Assembly: GCA_964583825.1 (NCBI GenBank)
Contig: CAZOXM010000055.1
Location: forward strand, 1 to 32,322
Length of the DNA: 32,322 nt
Direction: 5' to 3'
From: GCA-1730015 sp964583825
GTDB lineage: Bacteria; Pseudomonadota; Gammaproteobacteria; Granulosicoccales; Granulosicoccaceae
Within the stretch, counting starts at the first letter, position 1; every line of letters starts with the position of its first letter. Position numbers and translations under genes: made by a program. The notes below the pieces were generated by a model, which ran no database searches, was not told where the DNA came from, and worked only from the letters and a program-made list of their open reading frames with translations. Below are positions 8,819 to 18,100 of this stretch, piece by piece.

Positions 8819-8855
8819 CAAAAAAAACCCCTCTGACCGGAAGATCAGAGGGGTT
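8819..8855 (-). terminator. Rho-independent terminator after the binding-protein gene
   Basis: Read on the minus strand, AACCCCTCTGA pairs with TCAGAGGGGTT (8855-8845 with 8836-8826), an 11-bp GC-rich stem with an 8-base loop, followed by a U-run. It lies between the binding-protein stop (8917) and the ATPase start (8768), so it should let part of the transcripts stop and give more binding protein than membrane components. Confidence 0.85.
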
Positions 8856-8916
8856 CTTGCGCCGCTAGCTGTATCTGCTTACGGTATAAATTACAGATTT
8901 CAATGTGATCGGTATT

Positions 8917-9873
8917 TTATTGCTTCGTCCAAGGCATCCAGACGTCTTCATTGTCTGCGAGCCACTTGGCGGCTGCGTCTTTGTGATCCATTTTGTCGGT
9001 ATCCACCAGGGCAGCCATTTCACCGATTTGTTTGGTTGTGAAATCGACCTTGGAGAAGGCGGTGTAGGCGGCCGGGTGCGTCTTGGGGAACTTATAGTTT
9101 GCCGCTTTTTTAAGCCAACCTTTCGGGGAGCCGCACTTGCCATCACCACCGTCTTCCTTGCGACAGCCTTCGTAGTACGGCGGGAATTCTATAAAGGTAA
9201 AGCCATCTGCATCGGTAAAGTTCGGTGTCCAGTTAAACACGATCGTGCCGCGCCCTTCTTTCTTGGCTGCCGCGAGTTCTGTCCACAGGGCATCTGCACC
9301 ACCAGCGAATTTCACAGTCCAGTTGTCTGCCAGACCCAATGCTTCAAGCCTTACCGGCATCAGATCCCCGTGCCAGCTCTGCGGGCCTTCGAGCCAGCGG
9401 CCCTTGCCGTCAGAATCCGGGGTAGTGAAGGCCTCGTGACAATCTTTCAAAGCTTCCCAGTTAGGCAGTCCGGGGCAGATATCCTGTTCAATGACCCAGG
9501 TGGGTACGCCCATTTCCTCAAGCGTGGTCGCTGAGTGAGTGCCTACGTCAATCACGCCGCCCTTGGCCATTGCGTTGTAGAACGACTTGCCGAAAGTAGA
9601 CTGCCAGACTTCGTGCGAGATCGTCACATCGCCATTGCGTATGGATTCGTAGACTGCCTGCGAATCAGCCGGTACGTATTCGACGTTGCTTCCCATTTTT
9701 TCGAACATGCCACCGAGCACATAGGCCATGACAATCTGGCTGGACCAGTTGTGAATCGGTATGACAATCGGTTGAGTGCTGTCTGCGGCTTTTGCTATAC
9801 CAGTCGCTGACAACAGAGACACACAGCCGGCGACCGCCAGGGAGCGGATAGCTTTTGGCGTTTTTAGCTTCAT
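8917..9873 (-). CDS. Periplasmic betaine/TMAO-type substrate-binding protein (ProX/OpuAC-like)
   Basis: A 318-residue exported protein with a Sec signal peptide: positive MKLKTPKAIR, a hydrophobic core, and cleavage likely after AKA near residue 29. The mature part is an OpuAC-type betaine-binding domain. Tryptophans in HNWSSQ, HEVWQ, GRWLEGPQSW and FNWTPN are candidates for the aromatic cage that holds a trimethylammonium head group. AGGAAAA precedes the ATG at 9873. First gene of an X-V-W operon. Candidate ligands are glycine betaine, choline, proline betaine or TMAO; the presence of tmm in this window makes TMAO (TmoX) worth testing, but sequence reading alone does not settle it. Confidence 0.88.
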   Translation of the reverse strand: MKLKTPKAIRSLAVAGCVSLLSATGIAKAADSTQPIVIPIHNWSSQIVMAYVLGGMFEKMGSNVEYVPADSQAVYESIRNGDVTISHEVWQSTFGKSFYNAMAKGGVIDVGTHSATTLEEMGVPTWVIEQDICPGLPNWEALKDCHEAFTTPDSDGKGRWLEGPQSWHGDLMPVRLEALGLADNWTVKFAGGADALWTELAAAKKEGRGTIVFNWTPNFTDADGFTFIEFPPYYEGCRKEDGGDGKCGSPKGWLKKAANYKFPKTHPAAYTAFSKVDFTTKQIGEMAALVDTDKMDHKDAAAKWLADNEDVWMPWTKQ

Positions 9874-9985
9874 AAAATTTTCCTCAGTTTAGTTTTGCCG
9901 TGGAAATTCATCTTTCACGGGTGGCCGAAGCACTTACTAATGCACAGTCAGGCTGCGGTGCAGCGTGCGAGTTAAACGTACCACT

Positions 9986-10062
9986 ATTGTCCGTAATGGA
10001 CAATTATTTGTGCCAATAGATGAACCAATATTGAACCTATTGTACCAATATTATTCCAATTA
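9986..10062. promoter_or_regulatory. Cluster of inverted and direct repeats upstream of the importer operon
   Basis: The 230-base gap before the binding-protein gene holds an inverted repeat ATTGTCC-N5-GGACAAT (9986-10004), then CCAAT-type motifs starting at 10013, 10025, 10045 and 10056. ACCAATATT occurs twice exactly 20 bases apart (10024 and 10044), two helical turns, and CAATATTG is itself a palindrome. The stretch is AT-rich compared with its surroundings. It looks like a multi-site operator for the importer operon; the binding protein is unknown. Confidence 0.5.
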
Positions 10063-10103
10063 TGATGCGAGGCTCGAAGCGCTTTGGCATCAGTTTCCAG
10101 CGT

Positions 10104-11273
10104 TCAGCTGGCCAGAGAATTTCTCTCAAGCGCATCGACCAATTTGCTCAGCATAAGCTCGCAGCGTTCCAACTGTGTTACCTCGATGAATTCGTCGGGC
10201 TTGTGACCCTGAGCCATAGAGCCCGGTCCACAAACCACGGTGGGTATTCCGGCCTTTTCGGAAAACAGCCCGCCCTCCGTGCCAAATGCTACCGAAGAAG
10301 TGGCGTTGACGCCGAGTAGAGATTTCACAAATTCAACCACCGGCGTATCTGCTGCGGTATCGAGTCCGGGATAGGCGTTCCACACATCGAATTCTATCGC
10401 CGCCTCAGCAGCGTGCTGCCTCGCCGCTGCGACAATGTTATTTGAGTCGTTTTTAATCTGATCCAGTATCGCAAGTGGATCATCCGCAGCAGTGTGGCGG
10501 ATTTCGAAATTCACTGTGCACAGATTCGGTACGATATTCAGCGCCTGATCCGCAACAATTCTGCCGACATGTACGGTTGTGTATGGCACCTCGGTGAGAT
10601 CGTCGTAGTCGCCGTAGTTCTGTTTAATCTGTTGTTGTTTTTTACGCAGGACGTTAATCAGATCGCAGGCAAGGTGAATTGCATTCAGGGCGTGAGGTGC
10701 CAGTGCAGAGTGACCCTCCCTGCCAATACATCGGGCGACCACCGACTTTTTACCTTTGTGTTTAGTAGCCACCTGCAGGCTGGTTGGTTCTCCAACAATA
10801 CACATGGCAGGTTTAACCGGGGACTGTGCAAGCAGATCGAGCAGTGAGTGAACGCCAACACAACCGATTTCCTCATCGTAGGACAATGCCAGGTGCAGCG
10901 GAGTGGTGAGGGTGTGTTTGCTGGCGCTGATCGCCGCTTGAATCGCACAGGCAATAAAACCTTTCATATCCGCCGTACCGCGACCGAACAGCCTCCCGTC
11001 ACTCTGAGTCAATTCAAAAGTTGGTTTGGTCCAGTGCTGACCGTCTACCGGGACTACGTCGGTATGTCCGGACAGCATTACACCGGGCAGGTCAGCGGGG
11101 CCTACCGTGCAGTACAGGTTTGCCTTCGTGTTGTCATGGTTCGGTATCAGCGTTGATTCGATGTTATATTCGGCGAGGAGCGACGACACATAGTTCATCA
11201 GATCCAGGTTTGAGTGGCGACTGGTGGTATCGAATGCGATAAGCCGGGCGAGTATTTCCTGGGTGGCTGGCAT
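10104..11273 (-). CDS. argE: M20 family deacetylase, acetylornithine deacetylase-like
   Basis: A 389-residue zinc amidohydrolase of the M20/ArgE-DapE family. Metal and catalytic residues are in place: H70 and D72 in SGHTDVVP, D102 in GRGTADMKGF, and E134-E135 in SYDEEIGCVG. GEPTS and the C-terminal GPGSMAQGHKPDEF segment also fit ArgE, which removes acetate from N-acetylornithine in the cytoplasm. Neighbours are not arginine genes, and a dioxygenase diverges from it 95 bases away, so a catabolic role on another N-acyl amino acid is possible. The symbol is by family resemblance. The start at 11273 has no clear Shine-Dalgarno. Confidence 0.82.
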   Translation of the reverse strand: MPATQEILARLIAFDTTSRHSNLDLMNYVSSLLAEYNIESTLIPNHDNTKANLYCTVGPADLPGVMLSGHTDVVPVDGQHWTKPTFELTQSDGRLFGRGTADMKGFIACAIQAAISASKHTLTTPLHLALSYDEEIGCVGVHSLLDLLAQSPVKPAMCIVGEPTSLQVATKHKGKKSVVARCIGREGHSALAPHALNAIHLACDLINVLRKKQQQIKQNYGDYDDLTEVPYTTVHVGRIVADQALNIVPNLCTVNFEIRHTAADDPLAILDQIKNDSNNIVAAARQHAAEAAIEFDVWNAYPGLDTAADTPVVEFVKSLLGVNATSSVAFGTEGGLFSEKAGIPTVVCGPGSMAQGHKPDEFIEVTQLERCELMLSKLVDALERNSLAS

Positions 11274-11368
11274 CGGTTAATCGGTCAGGTATTGGGGAGG
11301 GTCATTGTGCCTGCCGGTATGTGATTGAGCCAGTGCAAATTGAAATCCTATCGCCGGAATAAAAGAAA

Positions 11369-12226
11369 ATGGCTACTTTTACTATTGAAGCAGCACCAGG
11401 TGTGGGTGCCTACGTTAACGACATTGATCTCCGTGCAGTCAAGGCTGATGATATACAGGCGCTGCGCGAAGCGCTGGGTACTTACGGTGTTTTATTTTTT
11501 CGCCGGCAGGAGTTGTCACCTGAAGCACATATTCGATTGGCGAAGCAGTTTGGAAAAATCAACATTAATCGCTTTTTTCAGGCCGTCGCCGGCTATCCGG
11601 AAATAGCGGAGGTTAGGAAAGAACCCGATCAATCAAAGAACATCGGGGAACAATGGCACACTGATCACAGTTATGATCAAGCTCCCGCGCTGGGTTCGAT
11701 CCTGGTCGCCAGAGTGCTGCCGTCGCAGGGAGGTGATACGCTGTTTTCCAGCATGTTTGCAGCCTATGATCAACTGACTGATGACGTGAAAGAAAAAATC
11801 AGTACGCTGACTGCCACACATTCCAGTCGTCATGCGTTCGGCCCACAGGCTTACGAAGGGGGTGATCGGGAAGAATTTGCCGGGCGACTGGGGAACCGGG
11901 CAGCAGCCACTCAGGATGCGATACATCCGGTAGCCATCACACACCCTGTGAGTGGAAAAACCGCACTGTACGTGAACCCGGACTTCACGTTATGTATCAA
12001 TGAGCTTTCGGAAAGCGAAAGTGATGCCCTGCTCAGTTACCTCTATCAGCATTGTCAGCAGGAATCGCTGATACATCGATTTTCGTGGCAGCCGGGCTCT
12101 GTTGCTTTTTGGGATAATCGCGCCTCATGGCATAAAGCATTAAACGACTATCCGGGAGAAGCCCGATTGATGCATCGAATTACTATTGATGGTGAAACGT
12201 TGAATCCAGCTCCGGTGATCCATTAA
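11369..12226 (+). CDS. TauD/TfdA family 2-oxoglutarate-dependent dioxygenase
   Basis: A 285-residue non-haem iron oxygenase. The iron facial triad is H97 and D99 in QWHTDHSY plus H269 in RLMHRITIDG; arginines R266 and R270 near the C-terminus are where the family binds 2-oxoglutarate. SVAFWDNRASWHKALNDYPGEARLMHR is the characteristic C-terminal block. Members hydroxylate taurine, 2,4-D, alkyl sulfates, carnitine precursors and others, releasing succinate and CO2; the substrate here is unknown. It diverges from the ArgE-like gene and converges on the pilin genes. Weak GGAA upstream of the ATG. Confidence 0.9.
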   Translation: MATFTIEAAPGVGAYVNDIDLRAVKADDIQALREALGTYGVLFFRRQELSPEAHIRLAKQFGKININRFFQAVAGYPEIAEVRKEPDQSKNIGEQWHTDHSYDQAPALGSILVARVLPSQGGDTLFSSMFAAYDQLTDDVKEKISTLTATHSSRHAFGPQAYEGGDREEFAGRLGNRAAATQDAIHPVAITHPVSGKTALYVNPDFTLCINELSESESDALLSYLYQHCQQESLIHRFSWQPGSVAFWDNRASWHKALNDYPGEARLMHRITIDGETLNPAPVIH

Positions 12227-12250
12227 CGTCGGCGATTCATTAATAGATCT

Positions 12251-12673
12251 CTACCAGCACAGAGCCGGATCTGTTCCCGAGGCATTGCGCAACCCGGTGT
12301 GATCAAGAGTGATGGACTTGCATTGCGAATCTCCGGACTGCGATTTGCCACCGACCGGGTCTGCAGAGAGGGTCCAGGTTTGACCGGTCAAGGTGCTGGA
12401 TAGAGTATAGTAACCGTCTTGCGAAGTGGTGGTGAGGTTGCACCCGCTGTCATACGCCCCCGCCAGCGTCAGGCAACGCTGCAATCTGGAGGCGTTTTCC
12501 ATCAGCAACTGGTGTGCATCCACGCGGCGTTTTTCAATCAGGAAGCGGCTGTAGTTGGGCGCGACAAATGCGATGAGAATGGCAATAACTGCGAGCACAA
12601 CAAACAGTTCTATCAGTGACATGCCCTGTTGCCGGCGCAGTCGGTTGGGCCTCACGTACTTTGGTGCATGCAC
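12251..12673 (-). CDS. pilE: Type IV pilin-like protein, PilE type
   Basis: Prepilin with the cleavage site LRRQQG|MSLIELFVVLAVIAILIAFVAPNYSRF: basic leader, glycine at -1, glutamate at +5 and a hydrophobic assembly helix. Mature length about 123 residues, with three or four cysteines that could form the C-terminal disulfide loop. Mature residue 1 is methionine rather than the usual phenylalanine. The only ATG (12730) would give a 36-residue leader and overlap pilX by 47 bases; the GTG at 12673, just after the pilX stop, gives a 17-residue leader and is preferred, and GTG at 12655 is also possible. Last gene of the minor pilin operon; acts in the pilus fibre or its tip complex. Confidence 0.82.
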   Translation of the reverse strand: MHAPKYVRPNRLRRQQGMSLIELFVVLAVIAILIAFVAPNYSRFLIEKRRVDAHQLLMENASRLQRCLTLAGAYDSGCNLTTTSQDGYYTLSSTLTGQTWTLSADPVGGKSQSGDSQCKSITLDHTGLRNASGTDPALCW

Positions 12674-12683
12674 CTGAGCGAGT

Positions 12684-13244
12684 TTAGAAGCTGTAACCGA
12701 CAACGGTTTCCACCACGCTGACCACTTCATTCAGACTACCATAGCCCTGAGACTGTATGCGGTACACTGCCACATCACGACCGCTTCTGCTGCGGCTGCC
12801 ATAAGCGGCACTGCCAAGGTCGAGGCTGGTAATGCCGCTGCCACCGTCGGTGACAAACTGACCGATTTCCTCAATGATATATCTGGGGGATTCTTTCACT
12901 CCGAGCACGGTACCGGCGGCCACTTCCTGTTGTCCGGTATAGTCTTCCGCCTGCCACCATTTTTGGCGATAGCTGCCGTTTGAAAAAACACCCTCGCTTG
13001 CCGTGCTGTCTGCGAAAGCGCGGCGGCGCATGATCTGCACCACGTTACCCTGGGCGACGGTTGCTCCTCCGTCTGCGGCCTGAAAAGCCCGGCTGCGTTG
13101 TATCGCATTGCCTGCTGCCTTTTGCGACACATGGCTGATATCCACACTGCCGAAGGCGATAATGCCGATTATCACGGTGACGATCAGCACCGATACCAGC
13201 GTTGTGCCTCGTTCGGTCTGCGTTGAGTTTAAGGTCTGTTGCAT
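12684..13244 (-). CDS. pilX: Type IV pilus minor pilin PilX
   Basis: A 186-residue minor pilin. The leader ends TQTERG and is followed by TTLVSVLIVTVIIGIIAFGSVDISHV, a hydrophobic assembly helix. The +5 position is serine, not glutamate; lack of Glu5 is common in PilX. The AFQAADGGATVAQG stretch after the helix is the PilX family hallmark. PilX works with PilV, PilW, FimU and PilY1 in the priming complex that starts pilus assembly in the inner membrane. Its ATG touches the pilW stop, so translation is probably coupled. Confidence 0.85.
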   Translation of the reverse strand: MQQTLNSTQTERGTTLVSVLIVTVIIGIIAFGSVDISHVSQKAAGNAIQRSRAFQAADGGATVAQGNVVQIMRRRAFADSTASEGVFSNGSYRQKWWQAEDYTGQQEVAAGTVLGVKESPRYIIEEIGQFVTDGGSGITSLDLGSAAYGSRSRSGRDVAVYRIQSQGYGSLNEVVSVVETVVGYSF

Positions 13245-14029
13245 CAGTGCCTCAGGGCAACGGAGATCGTCGCTTCTGTGCGCAGACGATTATCCGTGGC
13301 GGTTGCCGTGCCGTTAAAGTAGTACGTCTGGTGGTGTTTGATGACGTTATCTGCCGTGGCAAGCAACAGGCGTACAGTAATGCTGCGTGAATTTTCAAAA
13401 TCGTCAGCAGAGGCGAGTGATGAGTCTACGGCATAGTCAATCTCACCATCATTGTTACTGTCGACGCCCAGTGTGATCAGCATTTGCTCGACACGGGTGT
13501 TCTGCCTGCCGTCGATCAGCATCGCTGTATTTGTGCCGACGGTACATATCAGATTATTGTCCTGGAGTGCGATGGATGATTCGATAATCGCACCCGCGGG
13601 AATCGCATTGCCCAGGCAATCAAAGATACTGCGGTCTGCGCTGCCGTCCGGTAATGATGCACCATCAAAGCGGTAAAAGAGTGCATTGCCTGCAACTCGA
13701 ATCAGTTGTCCGTTTTTCCAGCGGCTGCCACTGGCCGGATAGTGATCTGACCGGTTCGAGATCGGAATGGTTCTGCTGCCGGCACCCGCGCTGTTCAGGT
13801 TCCGAAACCCCGCCTGCGCCAATTGTTGTCTGAGCAGATGTGTTATATAAAATGCTTCTTCCTGCAGCTCTGCACTGTGCTTAACAATGCGTCTGGACTC
13901 CGAGCTTGTAACCACTAAGCCTGTTGCTGAAAGCACAACGATAATACCGATAGTAACGCTGATCATCAGCTCCAGCAGGGTAAAGCCATGCTGGCCGGAT
14001 CGGTGCCCTGTTTGAGGAATAGGTCCCAT
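13244..14029 (-). CDS. pilW: Type IV pilus minor pilin PilW
   Basis: A 261-residue minor pilin, the largest of this set, as expected for PilW. Leader MGPIPQTGHRSGQHG then FTLLELMISVTIGIIVVLSATGLVV with glutamate at +5. The region after the helix (ELQEEAFYITHLLRQQLAQAGFRN) is the conserved PilW feature. A D-rich stretch DSNNDGEIDYAVD could bind calcium. Part of the minor-pilin priming complex at the pilus tip. It overlaps pilX by one base at its 3' end and follows pilV by 9 bases. Confidence 0.88.
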   Translation of the reverse strand: MGPIPQTGHRSGQHGFTLLELMISVTIGIIVVLSATGLVVTSSESRRIVKHSAELQEEAFYITHLLRQQLAQAGFRNLNSAGAGSRTIPISNRSDHYPASGSRWKNGQLIRVAGNALFYRFDGASLPDGSADRSIFDCLGNAIPAGAIIESSIALQDNNLICTVGTNTAMLIDGRQNTRVEQMLITLGVDSNNDGEIDYAVDSSLASADDFENSRSITVRLLLATADNVIKHHQTYYFNGTATATDNRLRTEATISVALRH

Positions 14030-14038
14030 ACGATTCGA

Positions 14039-14473
14039 CTAGAGGGGAAAGCGCAGGTTATAAAACTGCTGTGCTGCGCTGCCAGTCTGTGGTTCTGTCC
14101 ATCTAAGTGAAACAGTGCAGGCCGTCGCAGCACAGTCTATCTGCAACGCGCCGTCACTGAGTGCTGCTGCGGTTGCTTGTTTGCTGTGATCTATGAACCC
14201 GGCAACCGGTACCGGCATAGCGGTGGTTGAGGCCGCTTCGGAAAATAGCGTATTGTAGCTGCCGGCAGCCGCCTGATCAGAGTCAGCCTTCAGCTGCTCT
14301 GCTATTTCTTCGGTGATGGAACTGATCGCATAGTGCGACGATGATATCGTCACGGACGAAAGCGCGGTCATTTGAACATTGCCGATTGCCAGCGCGCCAA
14401 ACGTCAGTATAAACAGAGCAATCATTACCTCGATCAACCCGACGCCTCTCTGCGCTGTGCTGCCTGTTAACAT
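14039..14473 (-). CDS. pilV: Type IV pilus minor pilin PilV
   Basis: A 144-residue minor pilin. Short leader MLTGSTAQRG then VGLIEVMIALFILTFGALAIGNVQMTAL with glutamate at +5; GLIEVMIALFIL followed by GNVQ is the PilV family signature. GGGAG lies about 8 bases before the ATG. It sits second in the fimT-pilV-pilW-pilX-pilE series and should join the pilus-initiation complex. A pair of cysteines near residues 118-123 (IDCAATACTVSLRW) is typical of PilV. Confidence 0.88.
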   Translation of the reverse strand: MLTGSTAQRGVGLIEVMIALFILTFGALAIGNVQMTALSSVTISSSHYAISSITEEIAEQLKADSDQAAAGSYNTLFSEAASTTAMPVPVAGFIDHSKQATAAALSDGALQIDCAATACTVSLRWTEPQTGSAAQQFYNLRFPL

Positions 14474-14509
14474 CTATTGGCTCCCGGTATGACCATTGTT
14501 TTTTACATG

Positions 14510-15025
14510 CTATTGCAGTGCGACACGACCGTTCGCGTACAAACTCACGGTGTGGCTGTAGTCACCACTGCTGACTGCCAGTGTCAATGCCTGTGACGGG
14601 TAGCCCCGGTAATCGAACCCCAGTGACCCGACAGAAGCACCCAGGTTATCTGTGGCAGTGACAGACAGGCGGGTACTGTCCTGCGAGTAGCGCGACAGTA
14701 TGCTGTCCGCTGACCCGAGAGTGCCGTCATTGTCGGCATCGTAGTAGACGATCCAGCCACCGCTTAGCGAAGTACCACAGGTGGTGGCGTTGGCGCTGCC
14801 ACACAGGTGCACATTGCCACCACGCGAAATGGATTCGCTTCTGGTTTGTGCGATGTGCGCTCGCAAACTGTCTGATACCTGTCGCGATTTGCTCTGATCC
14901 AGCACCGGAGCAAGGTTCGTTGTGATAAGCATCAGAAGGGCGGCGATCACCATCGCAATTAACAGTTCGATGAGACTGAAGCCCCTGTGTCGGGCGGACA
15001 CCGTGAATGTAGTCGAGCGATTCAT
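14510..15025 (-). CDS. Type IV pilus minor pilin FimT/FimU (GspH family)
   Basis: Pseudopilin of the GspH/FimT/FimU family, 171 residues from the ATG at 15025. The leader MNRSTTFTVSARHRG precedes FSLIELLIAMVIAALLMLITTNLAP, with glutamate at +5. The globular part has the family features TRSESISRGGNVHLC and a GWIVYYDADNDGTL strand. The frame is open to 15211, but longer versions would give an implausible leader; ATG at 15043 is a second option. First gene of the minor pilin operon, divergent from pilY1 with about 117 bases between. FimU and FimT cannot be told apart by reading; position before pilV favours a FimU role. Confidence 0.85.
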   Translation of the reverse strand: MNRSTTFTVSARHRGFSLIELLIAMVIAALLMLITTNLAPVLDQSKSRQVSDSLRAHIAQTRSESISRGGNVHLCGSANATTCGTSLSGGWIVYYDADNDGTLGSADSILSRYSQDSTRLSVTATDNLGASVGSLGFDYRGYPSQALTLAVSSGDYSHTVSLYANGRVALQ

Positions 15026-15142
15026 GTTGACGGGCAGAACCATTGTCAGCCGACGTTGGCCTGTCGCGTGCAACGGTGGTCGGGTTGAATTTGTGAAATC
15101 GCACGAAATAGACAGTTTACAGACACTGGCGTTGACTTCTAT

Positions 15143-18100
15143 GTGGGTAACACCTTGACTAAAGCAATAGTTTTGCCGGTCCGCCGGAAACGCTACGCGA
15201 TCGCCAGTCAAACCGTTGACGTTCGCGGGCGCAGCATCGGTTGGTGGCAGACACTTTGCGGATCGATTCAGCGCGGGTTGCGTGCTCCGCTTTTGTTATG
15301 GCTGATGCTTTTGCCAGTGCTGCAGCCTTCTGTACATTCGGCAGAGCTGAATCTGGCCGATACGCCACTCTTTATCAGTGGCAGTAAAACAGCGCTGGTT
15401 CAGTTGATCATGCAGCGCGACAACAAGCTCTTTTTCGAGGCCTATCCGTCCTACGAGGATATCAATCAGGACGGCGTGTTGGACATTCGGTACAAGCCAC
15501 ATGAAATAGACTACTACGGATATTTCGACAGTTACTTCTGCTATCAGAATCTAACCGGTACCTACCTGGAGGCGGTCGCTACAACTGCTGATAAAAAGTG
15601 CACCGTCGGGTGGAGTGGCGATTTTCTTAACTTTTTATCCATGACACGCATGGATGTCATGCTCAGGGCGTTGTATGGCGGTCGTCGAGAGATCGATACT
15701 GCGGACGGACTGACGATTCTTCGCAGAGCTTTTGTACCGTGGGAAAACCATACGTGGGGTGTGCCGTACAACTCGCTGGCCGAAGATGGCTACCTGATCA
15801 GTGATTACTCCCCACTGAGCGAACCTGTGGCCAACACCAGGCATCTGTTGTCTACCAGTAACGTGAAAATGGACGATGTGCCGTACCTGAGAGTACGGGA
15901 AAATACCACGGACGAAATATGGCAGTGGGTAGACAAGGAGGGGAGCCAGGGTGATGAATGGGCGAGTTTTGAGGTTGTTCTTGATGTCAGAGTCTGCAAG
16001 GACGGGTTTCTCGAGGAGGCCTGCCAGCAGTACCCGAATAACCATTATAAACCGGTAGGTCTGCTGCACGAGTTCGGCGAAAACAACGCCATGTACTTTA
16101 GTCTCCTGTCAGGTTCCTATGAAAACAATCTTCAGGGCGGGGTGCTGCGGCAACCGGTGACCTCTTTCGGCGACAACGAAGTCGATCGGGTCAGCGGAGT
16201 ATTCACTCGAGCCCCCGGTATCGTCACTTCTCTGGATGCTATCCGTATTCCCAATGACTATCTGCAGCGCAGAGGTAAAACGGGTACGGTTCAGGCTGAC
16301 TGTGGATGGATTAACGACAGGCCGTTTCAAAATGGTGAATGCAGGGCCTGGGGTAATCCGATTGCTGAAATGATGTATGAAGGATTGCGGTATTTTTCCG
16401 GTGCCGAAGTCCCGACGGATGCATTTGAAACTGTTGGCGGCATGGATGAACAGCTCGGGCTGTCAGCGGCAGTATGGAATGATCCCTATTCGGGAGCGGC
16501 GGATCAGCCTTATGCGCAGTGCTCCAGTGCCTATCAACTTGTGATCAGTGATCCCAGTCCGTCGTTTGATGGAGATCAACTACCCGGCAGCGACTTTTCG
16601 TCCTTTACCGGTGACGGCTTGCCCGACCTTGATGTGGGTGCACTGGCGGATAAAATATCCAAAAACGAAAGTACTCTGCCCGGGCTTAAGTTTATCGGGC
16701 AGGTAGGCACGCTTAACGACGGCTCACCGTCGCCAAAGGAAGTCACCACGTTCCGAAACATTCGCGGCCTCGCACCGGAAGCACCACACCGGCAGGGCAG
16801 TTACTATGCGCCCAGTGTGTCTTACTTTGGCCATCAGAATGACATACACCCCAACGCGCCCGGCGTACAGAACGTTGGAAACTTTACCCTCGCACTTGGC
16901 AGCCCGCTGCCGTCCATTGATGTTGAGGTCGGTACGAAAAAAATCAGCTTCGCGCCGTTTGCGAAAACGGTTAAATTCTGCAGTCAGAACAGTACTTACT
17001 ACCCGACCAATGCAATTGTCGGTTTCACGGTTGAAGAGATCACGCCCACCAGTGGCAGCTTTAGAGTGTCATTTGAAGACATGGAGCAGGGTGCGGATAA
17101 CGATATGGACGCGGTGTCGCGGTATCGCTATAGCGTGACCGGCAATACAGTGAGGATGAAAGTTGACAGCCTGGTCGCTTCCGGCTGTGCGATCCAGCAC
17201 ATGGGTTATACCGTCTCCGGCTCAAACAAGGATGGCGTGTATCTGGTGGTCAGGGACACCGATACGAATGCACGTATAGACCCGGACTATGAGCTGGATG
17301 TGCCACCCAGTGAAACGCCGGGCTCAGGCTGGGCAGACCGCACAGCGCTGCCGCTGACGAGCACAATAGACTTTACGCCGGGTACGGTAACTGCCGCCGA
17401 GCAGTTGCCATCGCCGCTGTGGTACGCGGCGAAGTGGGGTGGCTTTAATGATTTGAATGGTGATCGCATCCCGCAGCGCGAAGAATGGGATGCAGACAAC
17501 GATGGCGCTCCCGACAACTACTTTCCGGTGACTGATCCGTCGCGCATGGCGCAGACGATGCGATCTGTGTTTAACCGTATCAGTGAACAGGCCGGTGCCG
17601 CGACGGCGGTGTCGGTCAGTTCCGGTTCCCTCGACACGGGTAATCGTGTTTACAGCGCGTCGTTTCGCAGCGGCAAGTGGACGGGTGATGTTGTATCAAA
17701 AGAAATTACCAGTGATGCTGTCATCAGCGACACGTTCGACTGGAGCGCGAGCGACGAACTGGTTGCCAGAGTGGCTGCGGGTATCCCGAGGCAGATCATC
17801 ACCTACAATCCGGACTCCCGGCAGGGAGTGCCGTTTCAATGGCCGGCTGACGTTGCTTCACCGCAGAATGATGAGATCAGTGCGAGTCAGGTCAACTGGT
17901 TGCGACGTAATCCGATAACGGATCTTGAGGATGATCTCGGCGAGTCGCGGCTCACGTACCTGCGCGGCGAAGAGATCGACGGACTGCGCAATCGGTCAAC
18001 CCCGTTGGGAGATATCGTCCATTCGAGTCCGATGCTGGTCGGTGTGCCCTCATCGTTCTTTCCGGACAACTGGGGTACTGCCGCACCGGAGAATGCGGCG

